A DNA stretch of 64,000 nt from an uncultured Bacillota bacterium (GCA_905188085.1 CAJJKN010000003.1:1-64000); one strand, 5' to 3'. Positions 34,261-43,387 are shown, numbered from the stretch's first letter. The notes: generated from the letters alone by a model not told the origin. Numbers and translations are program-made.

Positions 34261-34284
34261 AACGCTGATTTTCAGCGTTTTTTC
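34259..34284 (+). terminator. Terminator of the DUF896 gene
   Basis: AACGCTGA, TTT loop, TCAGCGTT, then T-run. Confidence 0.85.
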
Positions 34285-34382
34285 TTTTTCCCCTTTTCTT
34301 TTTGCTCCGTTTTCCCCCTTTATCCTGTACAATAAAAATAACAATATACAATCTGTATCCATATATGTAGAAAGGAGTTCTC

Positions 34383-35219
34383 ATGATTTCAAGGCCCGAT
34401 TTATACCAGGACGAAAAACTGCTCAGCTATTCAAAATACTATTACATCGATCCCGATCCGCTCCATCCCCTGGCCGCGCAGATTTTGCGCAAGCCGCTGG
34501 AGAAAGAGGATGTCCTCTGGCCGGAAGACGTGGAAAAGATGTTTTCCCCCGGCTATCAGGACGCCATGCTGGGCTATTATCTGTTTGACGGCGGCAGCTA
34601 TTCCGCCCTTTATGCACAGCTCAACGGCGTTACCATCGACATGCTGGATTGGTGGTTTGTCTGGATGACCATCCCGCCCAAAAGCGTGGCCCGCGAACAC
34701 GGCAACCTGCGCTATAAAATCTGGTGCCCGATGGATCATTTTGATCATTATCCCTCCGACGAAGCCACGGAAAAACAGCTGACCGACGATACCGTTCCGC
34801 TTAAACTGCGCCGCCAGGGCATTCATGTTACCGCCGTTGAATCGTTTGATCTCGGTAAAAGCCGGGAATATAAAAAAATCCCGCTGTACCCTACGCCCAA
34901 CAGCGCGCTCAGCCTCCCGCAAGAGCTTTGGGATTATATCAACGCCTGCGGCCTGTTGAATGTGCAGGCCTCGGATCACAGCGTCACGCTCCAATTCTTC
35001 CGCAAAACAAGCTACGGCTGCGAGGCCATCTTCCGCACCTGGCGCGGCTATACCCTCAACAGCGAGGGCAAAATCGTCCGCAAAGAGGGTTATCCCACCC
35101 CCACCAAAGAACATGTTTTGCAAGACCTCATGCACAACCTGCACGAGATCCCGCATTTTGCCAAATTCCTGCCTCAGCTCTATGCTGAGGAGGGCAATAA
35201 ACCTGTGGATGTATATTAA
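34383..35219 (+). CDS. DAPG hydrolase (PhlG)-like family protein
   Basis: A 278-residue protein resembling the DAPG_hydrolase family (PF18089), zinc enzymes that cleave C-C bonds in 2,4-diacetylphloroglucinol and related compounds. Supporting features are DMLDWWFVWMTIPP, HGNLRYKIWCPMDHFDHYPSDE and a C-terminal HNLHE of the HxxxE type, which would supply metal ligands. The real substrate in a gut Firmicute is unknown and is unlikely to be DAPG; a plant-derived acylphenol is possible. The ATG follows AGAAAGGAG. It is followed by a hairpin terminator. Confidence 0.6.
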   Translation: MISRPDLYQDEKLLSYSKYYYIDPDPLHPLAAQILRKPLEKEDVLWPEDVEKMFSPGYQDAMLGYYLFDGGSYSALYAQLNGVTIDMLDWWFVWMTIPPKSVAREHGNLRYKIWCPMDHFDHYPSDEATEKQLTDDTVPLKLRRQGIHVTAVESFDLGKSREYKKIPLYPTPNSALSLPQELWDYINACGLLNVQASDHSVTLQFFRKTSYGCEAIFRTWRGYTLNSEGKIVRKEGYPTPTKEHVLQDLMHNLHEIPHFAKFLPQLYAEEGNKPVDVY

Positions 35220-35240
35220 ATCGTCCGTCCTTTTCTCGCA

Positions 35241-35270
35241 GCGCCTCCGGTTTCCGGGGGTGTTGTTTTT
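35241..35270 (+). terminator. Terminator of the DAPG-hydrolase-like gene
   Basis: CCTCCGG, TTT loop, CCGGGGG with a T-rich tail (TGTTGTTTTT). Confidence 0.65.
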
Positions 35271-35657
35271 CCCCGGCAGCCATGTTGTATAGGCCACGAT
35301 AATGTCTCGTTTCCCCGGCCCTGGCTATCTCCGCGTTTTGCGGTCGTTTAAAGTCCGTTTTTCGCCAATCATAAAACTTTGCACATGCTCTGTTCAGACT
35401 GTTCATCCGTTTCTGTTCTCTTTTATTTGCTTGACACGCTCTCCGTTTCCCGCTTGTTATTTTTCAAAAGCCGCCCCCTTTTTCATCTGTATTTGCGCGC
35501 AATTTTTCGTATCCGGTTCTCCTATTTTGTTTTTCGTTTCCCGGTGTTTTTTCATATCCCTTTCCGTTTATCCGTCTGCTTTTACATTGCCGACGGCCTT
35601 TGCATCCATCCTGTTTCTCCCCCTTGCCTGTATGCCGTTTCCCGGTTTTCGCTTACA
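35271..35657. other. Intergenic stretch of about 390 bp between convergent genes
   Basis: T/C-rich sequence with only short frames lacking ribosome sites. No RNA structure recognised. Confidence 0.55.
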
Positions 35658-35687
35658 CAAAAAAGAGAACCGTAAAACACGGCTCTC
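35658..35687 (-). terminator. Terminator of the dnaB/DUF1292 transcript
   Basis: On the minus strand GAGAGCCGT...ACGGTTCTC with a T-run. Confidence 0.8.
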
Positions 35688-35717
35688 TCAAAAGCTGTAT
35701 AAACAGACTTTATAATC

Positions 35718-36008
35718 TTACTCCTCTTCTTCCTCCAGCTCATCTTCAAAAATACGTTCTACCACGTCAATGAGCTCTTCCATCATATCTTCGTCCACGG
35801 CCACAAATTCTTCTTCATCGCCGTTTTTCACGATACGCAGGATATACAGGTCCGGCGATTCGTCTTCGCCCAAATTTTCCATTTCGGAAGCTTCGGTCAA
35901 AACCGCATACTCTTCGCCCTTGTGTTCAAAGGAAAACTGAATTTCGAATTCAATCTCGTTTCCGTTTTCATCTTCAAACACAACAATGTCCATCATTTCT
36001 TCTTCCAC
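35718..36008 (-). CDS. DUF1292 family protein (YrzB-like)
   Basis: A small, very acidic cytoplasmic protein (about 96 residues). The pattern MDIVVFEDENGNEIEFEI...F.HKGEEYAVL is typical of DUF1292, found next to tRNA or ruvX genes in many Firmicutes. The C-terminus is almost all Asp/Glu (EDELEEEEE). The start is uncertain. I use the GTG at 36008 with an AGGTG site 8 bp upstream; an ATG at 36053 would add 15 residues without a good site. It follows dnaB by 84 bp on the same strand. Function unknown. Confidence 0.75.
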   Translation of the reverse strand: MEEEMMDIVVFEDENGNEIEFEIQFSFEHKGEEYAVLTEASEMENLGEDESPDLYILRIVKNGDEEEFVAVDEDMMEELIDVVERIFEDELEEEEE

Positions 36009-36092
36009 AGGCAAAACACCTACTTTCTTTGGCCCTATACCGGGCATTTCCATTGCCTAGATTGTATCCTATTCTCCCCGGAAATGCAATCT

Positions 36093-37475
36093 TCATTCTT
36101 CCCGATTGGAGGCGCTTTCAAACTTGGTATATTCCCCGTTCCAATACAGCAAAATGTTTTCCCCGGCCGGGCCGTTTCTGTTTTTGGCTAAAATTACATA
36201 AACGCCGTTTTCCGCCTGCGTGGTTTCCTCTTCCTCTTCATAGTCGTAGGCGTCTCCCTGGCCGTCCACGTCTTTCTGGCTGGCCAAAAACATGATGATA
36301 TCCGCATCCTGCTCAATGGAGCCGGATTCGCGCAAGTCCGCCATCATCGGCGTCTTGTTTTGCCGCCGTTCAATGTCACGGTTCAGCTGGCTCAGCAGCA
36401 AAATCGGTGCTTTCAAATCACGGGCCAAAAGCTTTAGCTGGCGCGTCAATTCGGAAATTTCCTGCGTTCTGCTGCCGGACCTGCTTTGCGAGGTACCGCT
36501 CATCAGCTGCAAATAGTCAATGATCACAAGGCCCAGGTTCTTTTTCTCCTTGCCGGAAAAACGCATGCAGCGCGCCCGGATTTCCGGCACCGTGGCGCTG
36601 CCGCTGTCGTCTATATAGATGGGCACATCGTTAAACAGCGTAGACGCTTTGACAAATTCGCCAAACTCCCGATCGTCCAACGTGCCGGCCCTGGCTTTGC
36701 CCAGGCTCACCCTTGCTTCCGCGCAGATCATCCTGAGCGCCAGATCGCTCTGCGGCATTTCCAAGCTGAAAATCGCCACCGGCAGCCCGCTTTTCACCCC
36801 GGCGTTGTGCGCCAAATTCAGCGCAAAGCTGGTTTTCCCCATGCCGGGGCGCGCCGCCAAAATCACAAGCTGGCCCGCTTCAAAGCCGGCCGTCAGCTTA
36901 TCCAGGTCTGCAAATCCGCTGGGCGTGCCCACAATGCCGCCTCCGCGCTGCGCGGCTTCCGCCACGCGCACCAGCGCTTCCGCTACGCCTTCTTTCAGCG
37001 GTTTTAACGAATCCGTCCGGTTTCTCATCGCCAGGGCATAGACCGCGTCATGCGCGTCTGCCACCACGTCGTCCGCCGGTTTTTCCGCTTCAAAGCCGCT
37101 GGCCACCATCTGGCTGCCCGCCTGAATTACGCTGCGCAGCACGCTGCGGTCCTCTACGATTTTAATATATTGCGAAACGTTGGCCGTTGTCGGCACCAGG
37201 CCGGAAAGCGTTGTTAAATACTCCATCCCGCCTGCGCCGTCCAGCGTTCCCTGCTGGTTCAATTTTTCCAGCACCGTCACCAGGTCCACCGCCTGGCCGT
37301 CCGAATTCAGATCGGCCATGGCGGCAAAAATCTTCTGATGCCCCGGGCTGTAAAAATCGCTTTCCGTCAGCGTTTCCATCGCCAGCATCACGGCATTGGC
37401 GTCCAGCAGCATGCTGCCCAAAACGGACTGTTCGGCCTCTATGCTGTGTGGCGGCACACGTTGTCCGTTGCTCAT
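36093..37475 (-). CDS. dnaB: Replicative DNA helicase DnaB
   Basis: Hexameric 5'-3' helicase of the replication fork. The 460-residue protein has the N-terminal primase-interacting domain (PPHSIEAEQSVLGSMLLD) and a RecA-like core with Walker A ARPGMGKTSFALN, Walker B LVIIDYLQLM and the arginine-finger region ESGSIEQDADIIMF. It is intein-free. The ATG at 37475 was preferred because the G-rich ribosome site is 8 bp upstream; the ATG at 37481 is too close. It lies in the common rplI-dnaB order. Confidence 0.96.
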   Translation of the reverse strand: MSNGQRVPPHSIEAEQSVLGSMLLDANAVMLAMETLTESDFYSPGHQKIFAAMADLNSDGQAVDLVTVLEKLNQQGTLDGAGGMEYLTTLSGLVPTTANVSQYIKIVEDRSVLRSVIQAGSQMVASGFEAEKPADDVVADAHDAVYALAMRNRTDSLKPLKEGVAEALVRVAEAAQRGGGIVGTPSGFADLDKLTAGFEAGQLVILAARPGMGKTSFALNLAHNAGVKSGLPVAIFSLEMPQSDLALRMICAEARVSLGKARAGTLDDREFGEFVKASTLFNDVPIYIDDSGSATVPEIRARCMRFSGKEKKNLGLVIIDYLQLMSGTSQSRSGSRTQEISELTRQLKLLARDLKAPILLLSQLNRDIERRQNKTPMMADLRESGSIEQDADIIMFLASQKDVDGQGDAYDYEEEEETTQAENGVYVILAKNRNGPAGENILLYWNGEYTKFESASNREE

Positions 37476-37505
37476 CGGCATCGCCCCCTTTATCTTGTTC
37501 TTTTC

Positions 37506-37952
37506 TTACAGGCTTTCCACCGTCACCGTAATCTTGCAGGAAACGTTGGCATAGGGTTTCAATTCCACCTGATAGCTGCCCGCCTGTTTAATCGGCTCTG
37601 CCAATACAATTTTCTTTTTATCCAGCTCATAGCCAAACTGTTTTTGCAATACATCCGCAATTTCTTTATTCGTCACCGCGCCGAACAGTTTGCCTGTTTC
37701 GCCGGTTTTCACCTTCAGCGTCACCTGCTGGCCTTCCAATTTTGCCGCCTGCTCTTTGGCCTGCTGCAAAAGCTGCTCCTGGCGGTGTTTTTCCGCCTTT
37801 GCCTTGGCTTCGGCGTTGTTGATGTTTTGCTGGGTTGCCTCTATCGCCAGGTTTTTGCGCAGCAAAAAGTTGCGTGCATATCCATCGGACACTTCCACCG
37901 TCTGTCCCTTTTTCCCGGTGCCCTTCACATCTTGATTCAATACGACTTTCAT
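37506..37952 (-). CDS. rplI: 50S ribosomal protein L9
   Basis: A 148-residue 23S rRNA-binding protein with the N-terminal signature MKVVLNQDVKGTGKKGQTVEVSDGYARNFLLRKN family pattern, a long central helix and the C-terminal domain. The ATG at 37952 follows AAGGAGGGAACACG. It is 12 bp downstream of serS and 30 bp upstream of dnaB. Confidence 0.97.
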   Translation of the reverse strand: MKVVLNQDVKGTGKKGQTVEVSDGYARNFLLRKNLAIEATQQNINNAEAKAKAEKHRQEQLLQQAKEQAAKLEGQQVTLKVKTGETGKLFGAVTNKEIADVLQKQFGYELDKKKIVLAEPIKQAGSYQVELKPYANVSCKITVTVESL

Positions 37953-37964
37953 CGTGTTCCCTCC

Positions 37965-39401
37965 TTATTTTTCAATCGTTGCCACTTCGCAGCCCATCAA
38001 AGCCTGAATCGCTTTGGGGATGGCAATGCTTCCGTCTGCCTGCTGATAGTTTTCCATCACGGCGGCCACCGTGCGGCCCACCGCCAAGCCGGAGCCGTTG
38101 AGCGTATGGATAAATTTCAATTTTCCATCGGTATCTCTAAAGCGAATGTTGGCCCGGCGCGCCTGGAACGCTTCGCAGTTGCTGCAGGAAGAAATTTCCA
38201 CATACCGGTTATACGACGGCATCCATACTTCCAAATCATACGTCTTTGCGCTGGAGAATCCGGCATCGCCCGTGCAAAGCTGCACCACGCGATACGGCAA
38301 TCCCAACAGCTGCAAAATGCGTTCGGCGTCCGCCGTCATGCGTTCCAAATCCGCATAGCTGTCGTCCGGATGGGCAAAATGCACCATTTCCACCTTGTTA
38401 AACTGATGCTGGCGGATGATGCCGCGCGTATCACGGCCCGCGCTGCCGGCCTCCGCTCTAAAGCAGGCCGAATAGGCACAATATCTCAGCGGCAAATCTT
38501 CTGCGTTTAATATGCAGTCCCGATACATATTCGTCACCGGCACTTCCGCCGTCGGAATCATAAAATAATCGGTGTTTACCACCTTAAATGCATCCTCTTC
38601 AAATTTGGGAAGCTGGCCTGTACCCACCATACTGCGGCGGTGCACCATATACGGCGGCAAAATTTCGGTATATCCGTTGTCCGCATGGGTATTCATCATA
38701 AAGTTAAACAAAGACCGTTCCAGCCGTGCGCCCTTTCCTTTATAAAAGGTGAAGCGGGAGCCTGTTACCCGGGCAGCGGCATCCCAGTCAAACCAATCCA
38801 GTGCCACGCCCAAATCCCAATGCGCTTTGGGCTCAAAGTCAAATTTGGTAGGTTCGCCCCAGCGGCGCACTTCCACGTTCTCCGTATCGTCTTTGCCCAC
38901 CGGCACGCTTTCATGCTGAATGTTCGGAATGGTCAGCATGATTTCCGCAAACCGTTTTTCCAGCTCGTCCACCTTTTTCTTGGCTTCCGCGCCGTCCTCT
39001 TTTTTCATCAGAAGCAAAAATTTCTCGCGTGTACTGTTGATTTTTTCCTCCGTCAGCGTGCCGTCTACCAGCGCCCGGTAAACATCCGCCAGCATAGCTT
39101 TGGCTTCGCCCTCCGGCGTATCCGCCGCAAATTCCGGGCAGAATTTGGCCAGCCGGCCGGTTTCAAAGGCTTTCAGCTCTTCTTCGGATTTGCCCATCAG
39201 CTTTTTCATCTGCTGCAGCAGCGGCATAAAGTTAGAGAGCCGGTTACGCGAGGCCTGCATCGCTTCGCTCTCCCCAATGGCGGCCCGGCGCTGCGCGTCC
39301 ACCGCCATCAGCTCATCAATCACGGCGGGATCCCCGTTGCGGTTTTTCACCGCGGTTTTCACAAATTCGGGATTTTGACGAATCAGTTTTGCATCTAACA
39401 T
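37965..39401 (-). CDS. serS: Seryl-tRNA synthetase with enlarged N-terminal arm
   Basis: Charges tRNA-Ser. The class II core is clear: motif 2 region CFRAEAGSAGRDTRGIIRQHQF and motif 3 LNGSGLAVGRTVAAVMENYQ. At 478 residues it is about 50 longer than usual (about 425). The excess lies in the N-terminal coiled-coil arm (residues about 65-140), with LAKFCPEFAADTPEGEAKAMLADVYRAL between the two helices that normally bind the long variable arm of tRNA-Ser. It is part of a run with a PTS IIC gene upstream and rplI-dnaB downstream. Confidence 0.95.
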   Translation of the reverse strand: MLDAKLIRQNPEFVKTAVKNRNGDPAVIDELMAVDAQRRAAIGESEAMQASRNRLSNFMPLLQQMKKLMGKSEEELKAFETGRLAKFCPEFAADTPEGEAKAMLADVYRALVDGTLTEEKINSTREKFLLLMKKEDGAEAKKKVDELEKRFAEIMLTIPNIQHESVPVGKDDTENVEVRRWGEPTKFDFEPKAHWDLGVALDWFDWDAAARVTGSRFTFYKGKGARLERSLFNFMMNTHADNGYTEILPPYMVHRRSMVGTGQLPKFEEDAFKVVNTDYFMIPTAEVPVTNMYRDCILNAEDLPLRYCAYSACFRAEAGSAGRDTRGIIRQHQFNKVEMVHFAHPDDSYADLERMTADAERILQLLGLPYRVVQLCTGDAGFSSAKTYDLEVWMPSYNRYVEISSCSNCEAFQARRANIRFRDTDGKLKFIHTLNGSGLAVGRTVAAVMENYQQADGSIAIPKAIQALMGCEVATIEK

Positions 39402-39435
39402 ACCCTGTCTCTCCTTATCGTTGGTTAAAAAATCT

Positions 39436-40455
39436 TTATAGATCCAATTTCATATCGTTGGGTTTAATCCACCCTGCACGCCGCATGCCGTTTGCAATCA
39501 ACAGCGTTAACACAATGGGCAAAACAAACTGGATAATCGCCATTTTCAAAAGAATCATGCCCATCGGTTCCGTGCCCGCCATCGCCGCAATGGTGCCCAC
39601 CTGGCCCACCAGGCCGCTGGTGCCCATGCCTGCGCCCATCGGGTTATTCAGCATGCCAAACAACGTTGTGGACAGCGGCCCCAAAATCGCGCTCACGATG
39701 ATTTCCGGCAGCCAGATCACAGGCCGCCTTACGATATTCGGCACCTGTAGCATGCTCGTGCCGATTCCCTGACTGATCAGCCCTGCCACGCCGTTTTCCT
39801 TATAGCTTGCAACGGCAAAGCCCAGCATATTCACGCAGCACCCCACCGTGGCAGCCCCCGCCGCCAGGCCGGAAAGGTTCAGCGAAATGGCAATGGCTGC
39901 CGAAGAGATCGGCGCTGTCAGCGCCATGCCCATCACCACGCTGACCAAAATGCCCATCGGAATGGGCTGCAATTCCGTTGCCATATTGATAAACGAACCC
40001 AGCGCCGTCATAAACGCATTGATGCCGGGGCCGATCCAGTTGGCCACCAGGCCGCCGATTACAATCGTCACAAAGGGCAGCGCCACAATATCCACCTTTG
40101 TCTTACCCGCCAGCAAGCCGGCAATTTCGGCGCCCACCAAAGAGGACACATACGCGCCTACCGGGCCGCCTAAAGAATAACCCAACGCTCCCGTGGCCGC
40201 CGAAGAAAACACCACCAGCGGCGCATGTTTGAGCCCGTAAGCCACTGCCACGCCGATGGCCGCCCCCACCACGGGGCTGCTGGCAGACAGCATTTGAGAA
40301 AACTGCGTTAAAAAGGTCAGATAGGGCAGTTTCCCCAGCTGTTGTAAGATCAATCCGATGATCAGCGAAGCAAAAAGCCCCTGTGCCATCGCTCCCAGCG
40401 CATCGATAAACCAACGCTTCAAAAGCCCCATTGCTTTTCCCTGTTGTTTGGCCAT
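39436..40455 (-). CDS. PTS transporter subunit IIC (PF13303-type membrane protein)
   Basis: A 339-residue integral membrane protein with about 10 hydrophobic segments. It is of the PTS_EIIC_2 group often found alone (motifs GPVGAYVSSLVGAEIAGLL; NPMGAGMGTSGLVGQVGTIAAM). Orphan members lack IIA and IIB partners, as here, so classical PTS transport is not certain. The ATG follows AGAAGGGGACAACC. It lies 34 bp upstream of serS on the same strand. Confidence 0.82.
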   Translation of the reverse strand: MAKQQGKAMGLLKRWFIDALGAMAQGLFASLIIGLILQQLGKLPYLTFLTQFSQMLSASSPVVGAAIGVAVAYGLKHAPLVVFSSAATGALGYSLGGPVGAYVSSLVGAEIAGLLAGKTKVDIVALPFVTIVIGGLVANWIGPGINAFMTALGSFINMATELQPIPMGILVSVVMGMALTAPISSAAIAISLNLSGLAAGAATVGCCVNMLGFAVASYKENGVAGLISQGIGTSMLQVPNIVRRPVIWLPEIIVSAILGPLSTTLFGMLNNPMGAGMGTSGLVGQVGTIAAMAGTEPMGMILLKMAIIQFVLPIVLTLLIANGMRRAGWIKPNDMKLDL

Positions 40456-40520
40456 GGTTGTCCCCTTCTCTGCCGCATCATAGCAAGCGGCGCATAAAAT
40501 TTAATCCCCCTGCAAGGGCA

Positions 40521-40952
40521 TTATCGTTTCCCCATCCGCTTGTATTCCACGCGTATATCCTTATCATCCAGCGCCGTGATCAGCGGTTTTAACTCCAAAA
40601 ATTCATGAAAGGAAATCACTTCTTCGTTTTCCAAATGCAGTTCCACGCCCAGCGCGCTGCCGTCATAGGAGGCAAACGCAACCGTATCAATCGGGATGTT
40701 TATTTGCTTGCCGTCTCTGTGCAGCAATACCGCCGTTTCGCTTACCGAATAATAATCCCGTCCGTATTGGGCATAGACCATGCACAAAAACACCGCCGCA
40801 CCGATGCACAGCGCCCCTGTCAGCAGCCAGTTGAGCATTGTCGGCTCGTTGAGCGTCAACACCACAGCCCCCAACGCAATCAGCGCATACATGCCCCCGC
40901 GGCTCAGCCGCGGCAGCAGCGCTTTCCATGCATAAATTCTGCTTTTTTTCAT
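40521..40952 (-). CDS. Small membrane protein of unknown function, two TM segments plus a soluble domain
   Basis: A 143-residue protein starting MKKSRIYAWKALLP with two hydrophobic segments (residues about 20-65) and a C-terminal beta-rich domain (YYSVSETAVLLHRDGKQINIPIDTVAFASYDGSALGVELHLENEEVISF). This resembles bacterial PH-like membrane proteins. Its start overlaps the stop of the next gene upstream by 4 bp (ATGA), and both follow argS. The similar architecture of the two neighbours suggests a pair. Function unknown. Confidence 0.7.
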   Translation of the reverse strand: MKKSRIYAWKALLPRLSRGGMYALIALGAVVLTLNEPTMLNWLLTGALCIGAAVFLCMVYAQYGRDYYSVSETAVLLHRDGKQINIPIDTVAFASYDGSALGVELHLENEEVISFHEFLELKPLITALDDKDIRVEYKRMGKR

Positions 40953-41374
40953 ATCCCGTTTTCTCCCTGTTGCAGCCGTGTACAATGCGTTGCCAAATGT
41001 TTCACAAACCCCTGCACATCTTCATACAGGTATGCAAACATCCATCGTTTTGTTCCGTTTAACACCAGTACCATCCGGCCGTGCATGGCGTCATAAAACA
41101 TGCCTGTAATTTCATCATATCGGATTTTCTTTGCCGGCAGCAGCGTTTTCCGAATGGAAAGCCCCGTTTCGTCCGTCTTGATGGTGGCAAAAAAACTTTG
41201 GGACAACACCAGCGCCCCATAACAGGTAAACAGCGCAAAAAACACCGTTTCCAGCCATTGCGTCGGCTTCGCAAAAAATGCCTCTCTGCCCCATACAATG
41301 CCCAGCACAATCATAAACGTGCCGAATATAAATTTTTGCGACCAACGTTTTCTATCAATGCAAAATTCCTGCAT
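40949..41374 (-). CDS. Small membrane protein of unknown function, PH-like
   Basis: A 141-residue protein starting MQEFCIDRKRW with two hydrophobic segments (residues about 15-60), then a PH-like domain (IKTDETGLSIRKTLLPAKKIRYDEITGMFYD). The start lies 1 bp after the argS stop with GGAGAGG upstream, and the end overlaps the next gene by 4 bp. It is translationally linked to argS, but a functional link is unclear. Confidence 0.7.
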   Translation of the reverse strand: MQEFCIDRKRWSQKFIFGTFMIVLGIVWGREAFFAKPTQWLETVFFALFTCYGALVLSQSFFATIKTDETGLSIRKTLLPAKKIRYDEITGMFYDAMHGRMVLVLNGTKRWMFAYLYEDVQGFVKHLATHCTRLQQGENGI

Positions 41375-41375
41375 T

Positions 41376-43073
41376 TTACATCCTCTCCGGCGCTGCAATG
41401 CCCAGCAGCTCCAGCCCGGTTTTCAGCACGGTGCGCACCGCCTGCGTCAATTGCAGGCGTGCTTTTGTCTGCGCGCTGTCGTCCGTAATAATTCTCTGTT
41501 CATAATAAAACCGATTGTAGGCCTGTGCCAGATCTATCAGCGCGCGGCTCATCAAATACGGCTCGTTTTTCTCCAACGCAGCCAGCACGGCGGACTTCCA
41601 GCCGTCCAACGCCCGTATCACGGCCGCTGCAAACGGTCCTGCCAGCGCGCTGTCTTCCGGCGCTGTGTCTTGTAAATTCTCCGGCGCTTTTCTCATCACG
41701 CTGCAGCAGCGCGCCCCGGTATATTGCAGATACGGCGCCGTTTCCCCGTCAAAGGCCAAGGCCCTGTCGTAAGAAAAGCCGATGTCTTTAATTCTGGCAT
41801 TGTACAACACGCCAAACACCACGGCGCCCACGCCTACCTGCTCTGCCACCTTCTTTTTATCCGCCAGATTGGGGGATTTTTCCTCCAAAATTTCGCCGGC
41901 ACGTTCAATGGCACTATGCAATACATCTTTGAGCAAAATCACATTGCCCTTTCGAGTGGACAATGTCGTCCCATCCGCCATGGATACCATGCCGAACGCC
42001 ACATGCTCCATATCCTTGGCCCATTCATAGCCCATTTTTTCCACCACTTTGAACAGCTGTCTAAAGTGCAGGTTTTGCTGATAGGCCACCACATACAAAC
42101 ACTTTGCAAAATCATAGGTCTTTTTCCGATAAAACGCCGCCGCCAAATCACGCGTAGCATACAGCGTGGTTCCGTCGGACTTCAAAATAATGCAGGGCGG
42201 CATTTTATCCTCTTCCAAATCCACCACATAGGCGCCTTCGGAAAGGGTCAGCAGGTTTTTCTCCCGCAGTTCGTCCACCACGGGCTGCATTTTGTCGTTG
42301 TAAAACGCTTCACCGTTATAGCTGTCAAACGTGATGCCCAAAAGATCGTATACCTTCATAACCTCCTGGATGGTTGCCTGTTTGAATTGGTCAAACAGCG
42401 CCAGCGCGGTTTTGTCCCCTTCTTCAATGCGCTTAAACCAGGCCCTTCCTTTATCTTCCAGCGAAGGATCTTTTTCCGCCTCCGCATGGAATTTTACATA
42501 CAGGCGCGTCATCTCTTCCACGCCTTTTTCCTTTACGGCCTGCTCATCGCCCCATAATTCATACGCTGCCAGCAGTTTGCCAAACTGCGTGCCCCAGTCT
42601 CCCAGGTGGTTGATGCCCACGCTCTTATACCCCATAAAATTATAGAGGTTATACAGGGCATGTCCGATCGCCGTGCTGGAAAGATGGCCGATATGAAACT
42701 GTTTGGCAATGTTGATGCTGCTGTAATCAATGCAAACCGTGCGCCCGTGGCCCAGGTCCTGAGCGCCGTAATGCTCTCCTTCCGAAAGCACCTGATCCAA
42801 TACCAACCGGGCATAGGCCGCTTTATCCAGCGTAAAATTGGCATAGCCGCCCGCCACTTCCGCTTTTTCCACGCAGCCGGGCAGCGCGCTTTCTACAATC
42901 TGTTTGGCAATCAATTGCGGCGCTTTGCGCAAAACTTTGGCAAAGGCAAAGCACGGCAGTGCATAATCCCCCAGTTCCGGATTGGGGGGCGTTTCCAATA
43001 AAGAAAAAACCTGTTCACAAGGCACGTCCAACGTCTGCGCCACGGCCTGTGCAATTTGTTGTTTAAACGTCAC
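41376..43073 (-). CDS. argS: Arginyl-tRNA synthetase
   Basis: Charges tRNA-Arg. The 565-residue protein has the N-terminal additional domain, the class I HIGH motif as HIGHLSSTAIG within NIAKQFHIGH, the KMSKS-like STRKGN, and the C-terminal anticodon-binding domain (YNRFYYEQRI). The GTG at 43073 with GAAGGAG 9 bp upstream gives the usual N-terminus (TFKQQIAQAV); an ATG at 43139 would add 22 atypical residues. A tRNA-Arg gene lies just upstream in the opposite direction. Confidence 0.95.
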   Translation of the reverse strand: MTFKQQIAQAVAQTLDVPCEQVFSLLETPPNPELGDYALPCFAFAKVLRKAPQLIAKQIVESALPGCVEKAEVAGGYANFTLDKAAYARLVLDQVLSEGEHYGAQDLGHGRTVCIDYSSINIAKQFHIGHLSSTAIGHALYNLYNFMGYKSVGINHLGDWGTQFGKLLAAYELWGDEQAVKEKGVEEMTRLYVKFHAEAEKDPSLEDKGRAWFKRIEEGDKTALALFDQFKQATIQEVMKVYDLLGITFDSYNGEAFYNDKMQPVVDELREKNLLTLSEGAYVVDLEEDKMPPCIILKSDGTTLYATRDLAAAFYRKKTYDFAKCLYVVAYQQNLHFRQLFKVVEKMGYEWAKDMEHVAFGMVSMADGTTLSTRKGNVILLKDVLHSAIERAGEILEEKSPNLADKKKVAEQVGVGAVVFGVLYNARIKDIGFSYDRALAFDGETAPYLQYTGARCCSVMRKAPENLQDTAPEDSALAGPFAAAVIRALDGWKSAVLAALEKNEPYLMSRALIDLAQAYNRFYYEQRIITDDSAQTKARLQLTQAVRTVLKTGLELLGIAAPERM

Positions 43074-43157
43074 GGCAAAAGACTCCTTCACATCCCGTTT
43101 TTTCTCTGTTTTTTGCAGGAAATTTACAGGAACGAACATGATACGTATACTTAGTTT

Positions 43158-43186
43158 ACTATACCATAAAGCCCCCGTCCTTTCAA
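43158..43186 (-). promoter_or_regulatory. Promoter of argS
   Basis: TTGAAA (43186-43181), 17-bp spacer, TATAGT (43163-43158). Confidence 0.8.
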
Positions 43187-43229
43187 TTCTCCCTTTGTTT
43201 TCCTTTGCTCTCTTTCTTATAAATTTATG

Positions 43230-43258
43230 TTGACAACACGTACATTGTGATGTATTAT
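43230..43258 (+). promoter_or_regulatory. Promoter of tRNA-Arg
   Basis: TTGACA (43230-43235), 17-bp spacer, TATTAT (43253-43258). Confidence 0.85.
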
Positions 43259-43271
43259 AGTTGGGTACCGA

Positions 43272-43348
43272 GTACCAGTAGCTCAGCTGGATAGAGCGTT
43301 TGACTACGAATCAAAAGGTCGGGGGTTCGAATCCCTTCTGGTACACCA
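43272..43348 (+). tRNA. tRNA-Arg (anticodon ACG)
   Basis: Acceptor stem GTACCAG/CTGGTAC, D-arm GCTCAGCTGGATAGAGC, anticodon stem TTTGA/TCAAA with loop CTACGAA, T-arm GGGGGTTCGAATCCC, and CCA encoded at 43346-43348. Confidence 0.97.
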
Positions 43349-43349
43349 A

Positions 43350-43387
43350 CCGAGCACATTGGATAAACAATGTGCTCGGATTTTTTT
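43350..43387 (+). terminator. Terminator of tRNA-Arg
   Basis: A 12-bp stem CCGAGCACATTG/CAATGTGCTCGG, followed by ATTTTTTT. Confidence 0.92.

Noticed and set aside
39402..39435. T-box riboswitch before serS
   Set aside because: Only 34 bp separate serS from the upstream gene and no AGGGTGGNACCGCG-type T-box sequence is present; none was seen before argS either.
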